From positions 68,376 through 132,375 of the forward strand of contig NZ_JH992922.1 of assembly GCF_000315425.1 (NCBI RefSeq): a DNA stretch of 64,000 nt, read 5' to 3'. A program made the translations under genes and the position numbers. The stretch is from Massilia timonae CCUG 45783. GTDB lineage: Bacteria > Pseudomonadota > Gammaproteobacteria > Burkholderiales > Burkholderiaceae_D. This document shows, in pieces, positions 1 through 7,661 of the stretch; position 1 is the first letter of the stretch, and the number at the start of each line of letters is the position of its first letter. The notes below the pieces were generated by a model, which saw nothing but the letters and a program-made list of their open reading frames with translations, was not told the DNA's origin and made no database searches.

Positions 1-120
1 GCTGCTGCTGACGCTGCTGCCGCTGACGCTGCTGCTGCTGCAACCACCGCAACCGACGCTGCTGCTGCTGCTCAGACCTCGGCTGACCAGGCTGCTGACG
101 CTGCTGCTACCACCAAGTAA
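1..120 (+). CDS. C-terminal end of an Ala/Asp/Thr-rich protein (partial)
   Basis: The window opens inside a reading frame that runs from base 1 to a TAA at 118-120. The visible 39 residues are almost only Ala, Asp, Thr and Gln and end in ATTK. The DNA is a run of GCT codons broken by GAC, so it is also a trinucleotide-repeat tract. A strong intrinsic terminator follows at once, which supports this as the true 3' end of a gene. The functional part lies outside the window. Low-complexity Ala-rich tails occur in histone-like and phasin-like proteins, but nothing here identifies the family. Confidence 0.6.
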   Translation, partial: AAADAAAADAAAAATTATDAAAAAQTSADQAADAAATTK

Positions 121-140
121 TTCGTTACTTCGGTAAGAAG

Positions 141-166
141 AACCGGTCTGCGGACCGGTTTTTTTT
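141..166 (+). terminator. Intrinsic terminator of the Ala-rich gene
   Basis: AACCGGTC and GACCGGTT arms around a 3-base loop are followed by eight T residues, 21 bases after the TAA at 118-120. It terminates the plus-strand gene entering from the left edge. Confidence 0.85.
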
Positions 167-210
167 CGCCTGTCGATATCACGACGGGGGCGATATCAGG
201 TCGCCCCATG

Positions 211-239
211 AAAAAACCGGCCACGCAGGCCGGTTTTTT
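211..239 (-). terminator. Bidirectional terminator after bamC
   Basis: AAAAAACCGGCC, a 5-base loop, then GGCCGGTTTTTT. The A and T tracts flank the stem on both sides, so it can terminate in either direction. It lies 18 bases beyond the bamC stop and faces the terminator at 141-166. Confidence 0.85.
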
Positions 240-256
240 CATGCACGAGGAGAAGG

Positions 257-1459
257 TTACTTCAGCTCGGTATGCAGCAGGTTCAGGATCTTGCCCGCGG
301 TCGGCGAGGTATCCGCCTGGCCTTCGTTGTTCTGCACCGTGACCTTGCTGACGTTGGCGCCCTGCTCGGTCTTGACCAGCACGCGGTAGCGCTGGGCTTC
401 CTTGAGCTCGTCTTCCGACTTGCCGCCCCACGAGAACAGGCGCTTGAAGAAGCCTTCCTTCTGCTCGGCCGCGTCCGGATCGACGTAGCGCACGAAGTAG
501 ATGCCCTGCACGCGATCGCGGTCTTCGACGGTGAAGCCAACGCGGTCGAGCGCCAGGCCGACGCGGCGCCAGGCGCGGTCGAAGCCTTCGTCGACCTCGA
601 CCGTGTCGCCCACCAGCTTGGCGTGCTGCGGCGCCACCGGTGCGTTGGCGACCGTCGCTTCGGCCGTCGCCACTTCCTTGCTGCCGGTCAGCATCGCGAC
701 CATGCGGCCCAGGAATTGCGATTCCAGGCCCGGATCGTTCGGGCGCGAAGTCCAGGTGGTGGTTTCGTTCTGCGGGCCGGTCAGGACTTCCTCGGCGCCG
801 CGGTGGCTGACCCAGACCTCGGTCGAGCCGTCCGGCAGGCGCTCGAGGCGGGTGCGGAACTTGTCGCGCTCGCCAGTCGAGTAGGCGCGGTCGAACACGC
901 GGCCGATGGCGTTACGGATGAAGTCTTGCGGGATCTTCGAACGGTTCTCGACCCAGGCGGTTTCCATGGTGCCGGTCGTGGACGACTCGGTCTCGATGGC
1001 GAAGCCCTGCTCTTCCCAGAACTGGCGCAGCTGCGGCCACAGTTGTTCCGGGGTCTGCTTGACCACCAGCCAGCGCTGGTCGCCGTTGCGCTGCACGCTG
1101 ACGGCGTCGGTCGAGATCGGGCCGATCTGCTGGTTGCTCGCCACGGCGCCAGGCACGAAGCCGCCGCCCGTGCCGGCGGCAGCGGCCGCCTGGCCGGATG
1201 CGGTGGCGACGCCACGGCCGTCAGGGATGGCGTAGCGGTTGTCGCGCTGCAGCTTGGTCAGATCGGGCGGCACGTCCAGCGGCGCGGCTTTCTTGGCGCC
1301 CTTGTAGTCGACCTTGTCGCCTTCGAAGATGGTGGTGCAGGCCGCCAGGCTGAAAGCGAGCGCGGTCAGCGTCAGCACGCGCGCGGCAGCAGGAGCGGAA
1401 ACCAGGGGCGAGAAGTTGGAACGCGCGGAGTTGAATCCCGAGTACTTGCTTTTAGTCAT
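257..1459 (-). CDS. bamC: Outer membrane protein assembly factor BamC (lipoprotein)
   Basis: The 400-residue protein is a lipoprotein subunit of the BAM complex, which inserts beta-barrel proteins into the outer membrane. Seen directly: an N-terminal export signal ending in the lipobox LAAC with Cys41, then the BamC signature DYKGA...LDVPPDLT that in the family binds BamD, and two later alpha/beta domains typical of BamC. The ATG at 1459 leaves a long N-region before the hydrophobic stretch; a shorter start would fit but no better one is visible. It lies 46 bases after dapA, the dapA-bamC order also known in Escherichia coli, and is followed by a terminator, so it is the last gene of the operon. 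Confidence 0.93.
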   Translation of the reverse strand: MTKSKYSGFNSARSNFSPLVSAPAAARVLTLTALAFSLAACTTIFEGDKVDYKGAKKAAPLDVPPDLTKLQRDNRYAIPDGRGVATASGQAAAAAGTGGGFVPGAVASNQQIGPISTDAVSVQRNGDQRWLVVKQTPEQLWPQLRQFWEEQGFAIETESSTTGTMETAWVENRSKIPQDFIRNAIGRVFDRAYSTGERDKFRTRLERLPDGSTEVWVSHRGAEEVLTGPQNETTTWTSRPNDPGLESQFLGRMVAMLTGSKEVATAEATVANAPVAPQHAKLVGDTVEVDEGFDRAWRRVGLALDRVGFTVEDRDRVQGIYFVRYVDPDAAEQKEGFFKRLFSWGGKSEDELKEAQRYRVLVKTEQGANVSKVTVQNNEGQADTSPTAGKILNLLHTELK

Positions 1460-1505
1460 GTCGTTCGATATCAGGTCAGGAACCCGAACCCTTGCGGGCC
1501 CGGGA

Positions 1506-2384
1506 TTAGGAATGAACGCCGGCTTCCACCAGGGCGGCGCGCACGGTCTCGTGGTACTGGGCGGACAGCGGCGCGAGCGGCAGGCGCAGGCCGGCCGGCA
1601 TCTTGCCCATGTCGGCCAGCGCCCACTTTACCGGCACCGGGTTCGGTTCGACGAACAGCTTGCCGTGCAGGCCGAGCACGCGGTTGTTGATCTCGACCGC
1701 ACGGGCGACGTCGCCGGCCATCGCCGCCACGCACAGCTCATGCATCGCGCGCGGGGCGACGTTGGCCGTCACCGAGATATTGCCGGCGCCGCCGCAGAAC
1801 ATCAGGGTCATCGCGCTCGGATCATCGCCCGAATAGACGGCGAACGATTTGTCGACCATCTTGAGCAGCTCGATGCCGCGGCCGATATTGCCGGTGGCGT
1901 CCTTGATGCCGACGATGTTCTCGATCGGCGCCAGGCGCGCGACGGTCTCGTTGGCCATGTCGGCCACGGTACGGCCCGGCACGTTGTACAGGATGATCGG
2001 CAGGTCCACGCTTTCCGCGATGGCGCGGAAATGGCGGTACATGCCCTCTTGCGTCGGACGGTTGTAATAGGGAACGACCTGCAGCGAGGCGTCGGCGCCG
2101 CATTCCTTCGCATGGCGGGTCAGCGCGATCGCTTCCGCGGTCGAGTTGCCGCCGGTGCCTGCGATGACCGGGATGCGGCCGGCGACGTGATCGACGGCCA
2201 GCTTGACGAGTTCGCAATGCTCTTCCGGCGACACGGTGGCGGATTCGCCCGTCGTGCCCACGATGACGATCGCGTCCGTGCCTTCCGCGACGTGCCAGTC
2301 GATCAGCTTGCGCAAGGAATCGCGGTCAAGACTGCCGTCTTCGAACATCGGAGTGACGAGTGCTACGATACTGCCCTTAATCAT
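1506..2384 (-). CDS. dapA: 4-hydroxy-tetrahydrodipicolinate synthase
   Basis: DapA condenses pyruvate with aspartate semialdehyde, the first committed step of the diaminopimelate and lysine pathway in the cytoplasm. The 292 residues begin [13 protein letters not shown] and carry the hallmark motifs GTTGESATV, the YNVPGRT segment with the catalytic tyrosine, and GIKDATGN with the Schiff-base lysine. The ATG at 2384 was chosen because it matches the family N-terminus; an in-frame TTG at 2405 would add seven residues. A TACAAT hexamer resembling a -10 box lies just upstream. bamC follows downstream on the same strand. Confidence 0.95.
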   Translation of the reverse strand: MIKGSIVALVTPMFEDGSLDRDSLRKLIDWHVAEGTDAIVIVGTTGESATVSPEEHCELVKLAVDHVAGRIPVIAGTGGNSTAEAIALTRHAKECGADASLQVVPYYNRPTQEGMYRHFRAIAESVDLPIILYNVPGRTVADMANETVARLAPIENIVGIKDATGNIGRGIELLKMVDKSFAVYSGDDPSAMTLMFCGGAGNISVTANVAPRAMHELCVAAMAGDVARAVEINNRVLGLHGKLFVEPNPVPVKWALADMGKMPAGLRLPLAPLSAQYHETVRAALVEAGVHS

Positions 2385-2437
2385 AATCTTGGCCGTGCCA
2401 TTCAATAAAAAATCTGATTGTAGCGGATAGCCCGCCG

Positions 2438-3034
2438 CTATGGTTCATTCCTGACCACAATATGGTCGAGCCGGGCCTCGGTTTTGGCAAATGCCGGACC
2501 GGCCGCGCACAGGCGCTGCACCTGGGCCGGATGCGGCCGTTCCACATGGCCATCCTCGTAGGCCAGCACCTGCAATCCACCGTCTTGCGCCAGCCCCAGC
2601 AACTCGCCGGGCGCCAGCAGGAAGGCGGGATTGGATGGCTTGCCGTAAATCTGGTTGCCCTGCGCAAAGGTTTCGTAGATCAGGATGCCATCTGGCCGCA
2701 GGCTGGCCGCGATGTGGGCGAACAGGGGCCGGTGCAGGTAGTTGGTGACCACGATCGCCGCAAAACGTCCGGCCTCGAACGGCCAGGGCGAACCCTCGGC
2801 CTCGAGGTCATAGGCCATGGTCGTGACGTTGTCGCCCGCGCTGGCGGCCAGCGCCTCGGGCTTGAGGTCCAGCGCCAGCACCTGCAGGCCGCGCGCCGCC
2901 AGCAGGCGCGTGTGGCGGCCATTGCCGCACGCCAGGTCGAGCGCCTCGCCCGGCGGCGCCAGGGAAACGAAGCGTTCCACCCACGGCGACGGCGGCAGAG
3001 TCTGCATGTTCACGCGTGGCGCGTCGACTGGCAT
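2438..3034 (-). CDS. Class I SAM-dependent methyltransferase
   Basis: A 198-residue cytoplasmic protein with a Rossmann-type SAM-binding fold. The glycine-rich motif I reads [12 protein letters not shown], followed by an acidic motif II (LALDLK) and a hydrophobic motif-IV-like segment ([12 protein letters not shown]). The set resembles small TehB-like or UbiE-like methyltransferases, but the substrate cannot be read from sequence. A second in-frame Met at residue 10 could be the real start. It begins 4 bases after the M50 protease gene ends and precedes dapA, so it is probably cotranscribed with both. Confidence 0.85.
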   Translation of the reverse strand: MPVDAPRVNMQTLPPSPWVERFVSLAPPGEALDLACGNGRHTRLLAARGLQVLALDLKPEALAASAGDNVTTMAYDLEAEGSPWPFEAGRFAAIVVTNYLHRPLFAHIAASLRPDGILIYETFAQGNQIYGKPSNPAFLLAPGELLGLAQDGGLQVLAYEDGHVERPHPAQVQRLCAAGPAFAKTEARLDHIVVRNEP

Positions 3035-3038
3035 GGCG

Positions 3039-3692
3039 TCAGAACAGCACGAAAGTGAACGGCAGGACCATCATGTCCACGATCCAGCGGCCCAGCTGCA
3101 TCACCGGCACCACCCAATAGCCCACCAGTTGCAGGAACACCAGGCCCAGCACGATGAAGAAGCCGTAGGGCTCGATGCGGGCGAATTTCCAGGCCAGGCT
3201 GTTGGGCAGCATGCTGGTCAGCACCCGGCCGCCATCCAGCGGCGGGATTGGCAGCAGGTTGAAGGCCATGATCAACAGATTCGTCAGGATGCCGGCTTCG
3301 GCCATGCGGCGCGGAAACGCCTCGCTGACGCCGAAGAACACCAGCAGCGCCGCGAACAGCAGCCACAGCGCGGCCATGATCAGGTTGGCGATGGGGCCGG
3401 CCAGCGCGACCCAGGCCATGTCGCGCTTCGGATTGCGCAGGCGGCCGAACTCGACCGGCACCGGCTTGGCGTAGCCGAACACGAAGGGCGTGAACAGATA
3501 CATCATGATGGGGATCACGATGGTGCCCCAGATGTCGACGTGCACCAGCGGATTCAGGCTCATCCGGCCCTGGGAATAGGCGGTGTTATCACCGAAATAT
3601 TTAGCGGCGTAGGCGTGGGCGGCTTCGTGCAGGGTAATCGCAAAAAGGACGGGCAGCGCGTAGACGGCGATGTTGCGTATCGTTTCATCCAT
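3039..3692 (-). CDS. Site-2 protease family (M50) membrane metalloprotease
   Basis: A 217-residue membrane protein of the short M50B group (YwhC/Rv-type). The zinc motif HEAAH is at residues 22-26 inside the first membrane segment, and the partner motif NLLPIPPLDGGRV supplies the third ligand Asp. Several hydrophobic helices surround them. There is no PDZ domain, unlike RseP, so its substrate is unknown. No clear ribosome-binding site precedes the ATG at 3692. It lies between a YciO-type gene and a methyltransferase gene, all on the minus strand with short spacers. Confidence 0.88.
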   Translation of the reverse strand: MDETIRNIAVYALPVLFAITLHEAAHAYAAKYFGDNTAYSQGRMSLNPLVHVDIWGTIVIPIMMYLFTPFVFGYAKPVPVEFGRLRNPKRDMAWVALAGPIANLIMAALWLLFAALLVFFGVSEAFPRRMAEAGILTNLLIMAFNLLPIPPLDGGRVLTSMLPNSLAWKFARIEPYGFFIVLGLVFLQLVGYWVVPVMQLGRWIVDMMVLPFTFVLF

Positions 3693-3750
3693 AAGGGGGA
3701 TTCTATCAGAGGGCGGTACGCACTTGTCCTGTGGAATTCTTAAGCCGGCA

Positions 3751-4374
3751 TTACAGGCCGAAGGCCGCCGGATCGCCCCTGCCCTCGCGCACCAGCTCCG
3801 GTTCGGGGCCGGTGAGGTCGATGATGGTGGTCGCCTCCAGCATGCCGGCGCCGCCGTCGATGATCAGCTCGATCTGCTTTTCCAGCCGCTCGCGCACTTC
3901 TTCCGGGTCGGACAGCATATGGTCGTCGCCCGGCAGCTGCAGGGTGGTGCCGATCAGCGGCTCGCCCAGTTCCTCGAGCAGGGCCAGCGTGATGCGGTTC
4001 TCGGGCACGCGCAGGCCGATGGTCTTGCGCGACGGGTGCGACAGCCGGCGCGGCAGTTCGCGCGTCGCTTCCAGGATCACCGTGTACGGGCCCGGCATCG
4101 TGGCCTTGAGCAGGCGATATTGTGAATTGTCCACGCGCGCATATTGCGCGACCTCGGACAGGTCGCGCACCAGCAAGGTCAGGTGATGCTTGTCGTCGAC
4201 GCCGCGGATGCGGCGCAGCTTGTCGACCGCCGTCTTGTCGTCCAGGCGGCATACCAGCGCATAGGCGGAATCGGTCGGCAAGGCGACGATGCCGCCGCTG
4301 CTGACGATCTGCGCCGCCTGCTTGATCAGGCGGGCCTGGGGATTCTCGGGGTGGATCTGGAAATATTGGCCCAT
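3751..4374 (-). CDS. Threonylcarbamoyl-AMP synthase-like protein, YciO type
   Basis: A 207-residue protein of the Sua5/YciO/YrdC superfamily. Visible features are the N-terminal segment GGIVALPTDSAYALVCRL, where TsaC proteins bind threonine and nucleotide, KHHLTLLVRDLS, and MPGPYTVILEAT. The details (an SAYAL run and an extended C-terminus) look more like YciO than TsaC, so a role in the tRNA t6A modification is possible but not certain. The gene starts 18 bases after htpX ends and is probably cotranscribed with it. Confidence 0.85.
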   Translation of the reverse strand: MGQYFQIHPENPQARLIKQAAQIVSSGGIVALPTDSAYALVCRLDDKTAVDKLRRIRGVDDKHHLTLLVRDLSEVAQYARVDNSQYRLLKATMPGPYTVILEATRELPRRLSHPSRKTIGLRVPENRITLALLEELGEPLIGTTLQLPGDDHMLSDPEEVRERLEKQIELIIDGGAGMLEATTIIDLTGPEPELVREGRGDPAAFGL

Positions 4375-4392
4375 CTAAACGTCCTTCATCTG

Positions 4393-5268
4393 TTAGCGCA
4401 GTTGCTGGAGCGCGGCGATGCGCTGCTCCATCGGCGGGTGGGTCGAGAACAGCGCGCCCCAGCCGCCGCCGCTGCCGGAAATGCCCGACGCGGCCATCGT
4501 TTTCGGCAGCGCGCCCGGTGCGAAGCCGCCCAGGCGGGCCAGCGCATGCTGCATCGGCACCGGGCTGCCCATCAGTTTCGCGGCGCCGGCGTCGGCGCGG
4601 AATTCGCGCTGGCGCGAGAACCAGGCAACGATGATCGAGGCCAGCAGGCCGAACAGGATCTCGAGCACGAACACGCTCGCGTAGTACCCGATGCCGGGGC
4701 CTTCGCCCTCCTTGCGGAACAATACCTTGTCGACGAAGAAACCGACCACACGCGCCAGGAACACGACGAAGGTGTTGACCACGCCCTGGATCAGGGTCAG
4801 GGTGACCATGTCGCCGTTGGCGATGTGGGCCACCTCGTGGCCGAGGACGGCTTCGACCTCGTCCTGGTTCATGCTCTGCAGCAGGCCGGTGGAGACGGCG
4901 ACCAGCGCCGAGTTTTTAAAGGCGCCCGTAGCAAACGCGTTGGGCTCGCCGTCATACACGGCGACTTCGGGCATGCCGATGCCAGCGCGCTCGGACAGGC
5001 GGCGCACAGTCTGCACCAGCCATTGCTCGGTGGCATTGGCCGGCTGCTCGATGACGCGCGCGCCGGTCGACCACTTGGCCATCGGTTTACTCATCAGCAG
5101 CGAAATAAAGGCGCCGGTGAAGCCGATCACCACGGACAATACCGCCAGTTCGCCGACATTGATGCCTTGCGCCGAGACACCTCGGCCCAGGCCGAACAGA
5201 TTGATCACCAGCGTCAGCACCAGCACGACGGCAAGGTTGGTGGCAAGGAACAGAACGACACGCTTCAT
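4393..5268 (-). CDS. htpX: Heat-shock membrane zinc protease HtpX
   Basis: HtpX degrades damaged inner-membrane proteins. The 291-residue product has two N-terminal membrane helices (starting [18 protein letters not shown]), the zinc site HEVAH preceded by VEAVLG, two further helices, and a downstream [12 protein letters not shown] segment with the third ligand Glu. The ATG at 5268 was chosen because it gives the family N-terminus and has GGAG nine bases upstream; two earlier in-frame starts would add up to eight residues. It is the first gene of a run of closely spaced minus-strand genes. Confidence 0.95.
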   Translation of the reverse strand: MKRVVLFLATNLAVVLVLTLVINLFGLGRGVSAQGINVGELAVLSVVIGFTGAFISLLMSKPMAKWSTGARVIEQPANATEQWLVQTVRRLSERAGIGMPEVAVYDGEPNAFATGAFKNSALVAVSTGLLQSMNQDEVEAVLGHEVAHIANGDMVTLTLIQGVVNTFVVFLARVVGFFVDKVLFRKEGEGPGIGYYASVFVLEILFGLLASIIVAWFSRQREFRADAGAAKLMGSPVPMQHALARLGGFAPGALPKTMAASGISGSGGGWGALFSTHPPMEQRIAALQQLR

Positions 5269-5372
5269 GGCAGACATCTCCAGTGAGTTCATGACAGGAT
5301 GCCAAGATTGGGCTGGACCAGCGAAAAATCAAGGGCACAGCCATTAGCGGACCGGGCCGTGGCGCCTGGGCA

Positions 5373-6485
5373 TTATCTTTGCAGGAAGAACCGCAGCATC
5401 TCGCGCGAGGCGCAGGGGCCAAGCGCATCGGTGTGCGAGCCGGCCGCATCGCCACCCGCCCAGGTGTGGCCGGCGCCATGCACGATCCAGTGTTCCGCCA
5501 TCGCCCTTCCCTCCTCGTCGCGCCAGATGCGCTGGGTAGCGCGGCGTCCGCCCTGCGAGGACTGCGTTTCGCTCGCATGCAGCGGCGTGGCGCGCAGGCC
5601 GGCGTGGGCGCCGACGAACTGCTTCAGCACCGCTTCGCCGTTGCCCAGATCGACCACGTGGTCGGCGTCGCCATGGAAGACGATCACCGGCACCGCCTCG
5701 CGCAGGCTGCGCGCGCGGCCCGGTTTCTTCATGGCTTGCAGGCCCGTGATCATGTCGCGCGCGCTGCCCGCCGGCAAGCCCGAATGGACGCCGATCGCGG
5801 CGAACAGTTCCGGATACTCGGCGCCGAGCACCGCCGCCATCGCGCCGCCGGCCGACATGCCGGCCACGAACACCTGCGACGGCTCGGCATCGTATTCCCG
5901 CACCACCTGGCGCGTCATGCCGGCGAGGATGCCGGGCTCGCCCGCGTCGCGCGCCTGGTGGCCCGGCTCGAACCAGTTCCAGCAGTGGGAACGGTTGGCG
6001 CGGCCATCCTGCTCGGGGTACAGCACCAGGAAGCCGAACTCTTCGGCCAGCGCGTTCATGCCGGTGCCCACCGCGAAGTCGTCCGGGTTCTGCGTGCAGC
6101 CGTGCAGCATGACGACCAGCGGCCGGCGGCCCTCGGCCGGTTTCGCGGGAATGTACAGCTTGTAGCGGCGGCTGCCCGCTTCGCCGCCGTGGCTGCCGGC
6201 GATGAAGCGGCCGGGCGCCGTTTTCCTGGACGCCGGTTGGCGGGCAGCGGGCCGGGGCGGGACGGAGCGCCCGGTCGTATGCCGGCTCCAGTCGGGCGCC
6301 GGGTTCAGGTCGACGAATTCCGGCTGGCGCGCAAACGCGCTGGCCGACGGGTGCGCCTCCGGGGTGGCGAGGCCCGCCTGCGCCAGCGCCTGCTGGATCA
6401 CGGCGGTCGCTCCGGACACATCCTTGGCGCGCGCCAGGCGCGCCGATTCCAGCATCTGGCCGATAAAACGATCGAGGTTTTTCAT
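5373..6485 (-). CDS. PHA depolymerase family esterase
   Basis: A 370-residue alpha/beta hydrolase of the polyhydroxyalkanoate depolymerase/feruloyl esterase (LpqC-like) group. The catalytic serine lies in GMSAG, the Asp in HGDADHVVD and the His in GAGHTWAGG; an oxyanion-type segment LVVMLHGCTQNPDDFA precedes them. The first 110 residues are a helical, Ala-rich region starting MKNLDRFIGQML, without a signal peptide, so it may act inside the cell or on short oligomers. The ATG at 6485 has GGGAG five bases upstream. Its start is one base from the stop of the upstream regulator gene, which implies translational coupling. Confidence 0.85.
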   Translation of the reverse strand: MKNLDRFIGQMLESARLARAKDVSGATAVIQQALAQAGLATPEAHPSASAFARQPEFVDLNPAPDWSRHTTGRSVPPRPAARQPASRKTAPGRFIAGSHGGEAGSRRYKLYIPAKPAEGRRPLVVMLHGCTQNPDDFAVGTGMNALAEEFGFLVLYPEQDGRANRSHCWNWFEPGHQARDAGEPGILAGMTRQVVREYDAEPSQVFVAGMSAGGAMAAVLGAEYPELFAAIGVHSGLPAGSARDMITGLQAMKKPGRARSLREAVPVIVFHGDADHVVDLGNGEAVLKQFVGAHAGLRATPLHASETQSSQGGRRATQRIWRDEEGRAMAEHWIVHGAGHTWAGGDAAGSHTDALGPCASREMLRFFLQR

Positions 6486-6486
6486 G

Positions 6487-6918
6487 TCAACTCCCATAAC
6501 GGGTGTAAATGCGGTCTGCCAGCGCTTGCCGGACCGCCGGAGCGGCAACGAAGGCGCCAAGCACGTGGATCGAGGCGATCGCCTGGACGGCAAGCTCGAC
6601 CGGGACGTCGTCTTCGATCACGGCCAAACCCAGCACATTGATTTCAAGCTGCTCCCCCTGAGCCACGACCTGCTCGAGTTCGCGCAGCGAATAACGGTGC
6701 AAGCCCATGACGTAGCGCTTGCGCACGACGGCCTGGCGGATCACGTCGGCATGTTGCTGCAACAGGTTGCGAATTGCCGCGCGGACGAGGTCGGTACGAT
6801 TGGAATAAAAACCTTCATCGACCAGCAGGTCGACCTGGGCCAGGTCGACCAGGCCGACATTCACGGTGACCTTGTCGCTGTCTGGCAGCCTTGCTTGTGA
6901 AAGTGCGCGCTTTGCCAT
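6487..6918 (-). CDS. Ribbon-helix-helix (CopG-like) transcriptional regulator
   Basis: A 143-residue protein with an N-terminal CopG/NikR-type DNA-binding segment: a beta-strand VTVNVGLVDLAQVDLLV followed by helices containing SNRTDLVRAAIRNLL. The C-terminal half has no recognised ligand domain. The ATG at 6918 has GGAG nine bases upstream; a GTG six bases earlier is the alternative. It is coupled to the esterase gene downstream. A perfect 18-bp palindrome lies 18 bases upstream of its start, the natural place for an autoregulatory operator. Confidence 0.82.
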   Translation of the reverse strand: MAKRALSQARLPDSDKVTVNVGLVDLAQVDLLVDEGFYSNRTDLVRAAIRNLLQQHADVIRQAVVRKRYVMGLHRYSLRELEQVVAQGEQLEINVLGLAVIEDDVPVELAVQAIASIHVLGAFVAAPAVRQALADRIYTRYGS

Positions 6919-6935
6919 CCCCACATACTCCTCTT

Positions 6936-6953
6936 ATACTCCAATTGGAGTAT
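6936..6953. promoter_or_regulatory. Perfect 18-bp palindrome, candidate operator of the RHH gene
   Basis: ATACTCCAATTGGAGTAT equals its own reverse complement. It lies 18-35 bases upstream of the regulator start codon. RHH dimers typically bind such symmetric sites, so autoregulation of the regulator-esterase pair is likely. Binding itself is inferred. Confidence 0.65.
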
Positions 6954-7199
6954 CCTATGCCGATAACCGGTGGCGTACAAGCTTTTTCTGGCGCTGCACC
7001 GGTCCCCGCGTGCCAGCGGCGCAACATCGTCCTGCGCGCGGCATCGAGTGCATTACTGGTGTTCCGCTGAGCGAAAGTTCCTGGAGCCGGTTGGCGTTGT
7101 GAGAGGAATCAAGGTCGCACTCTCTCCTGCATACGCTGTATTGAAGTGCGTCGAGCGGTCCATTAGGCTCTCCTTATCACGTCACTCCGGGGGCTCATC

Positions 7200-7658
7200 A
7201 TGGACTGCAAGTCGACTGATCGCATTGCCTTCAAGCAGCAGCTATTTGCCCGTGAAGAACTTTCCCGACGCTGGCCGGCACTGAACAAATACATCAGTTC
7301 CACGACCGCGCTCGAAGCGGCCTATGTCAACACCGAACAGCTGGTGGGCAACCGCCTCGACATCTCTCGCGGCACCGCCCAGGAAGCACTCGACTTCTAC
7401 AACAAGGTGGTGCAAGACGGCCGCTATATCGATCGCCTGCTCGAAGCGCCGCAAGAAGTGGCCGAGAAACTGAAATTGCCGCTGTCCAAAGAAGCCATCG
7501 AACGGCTGGTCACCGTCAACCAATTGCTTCCACCCGGAAGCACGGTGATGAACATCGCCGTCGTGGCCGTCGCCGTGGCCGTGACCGTCGTGATCGTCAA
7601 GGGCATCGATCCGCTGGAAGAACTCGTCATCGACCAGCGCGGCCTGGTGAGACTGTAG
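7200..7658 (+). CDS. Candidate RiPP precursor with a Val/Ala-rich core
   Basis: A 152-residue protein I do not recognise by family name. Residues 60-106 resemble the helical leader of Nif11/NHLP-type precursors (a DFYNKVVQDGRYIDRLLEAP stretch, then EKLKLPLSKEAIERLV). Residues 118-134 are a strikingly repetitive run of Val, Ala and Ile (NIAVVAVAVAVTVVIVK), then an acidic and hydrophobic tail ending GLVRL. The next gene, 3 bases downstream, encodes a B12-type radical SAM maturase of the RiPP C-methyltransferase group. Together this suggests a precursor whose beta-branched core is modified. The alternative is a small membrane-anchored protein, since the run could also span a membrane. The ATG at 7200 has a GGGGG run eight bases upstream. 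Confidence 0.55.
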   Translation: MDCKSTDRIAFKQQLFAREELSRRWPALNKYISSTTALEAAYVNTEQLVGNRLDISRGTAQEALDFYNKVVQDGRYIDRLLEAPQEVAEKLKLPLSKEAIERLVTVNQLLPPGSTVMNIAVVAVAVAVTVVIVKGIDPLEELVIDQRGLVRL

Positions 7659-7661
7659 GGC

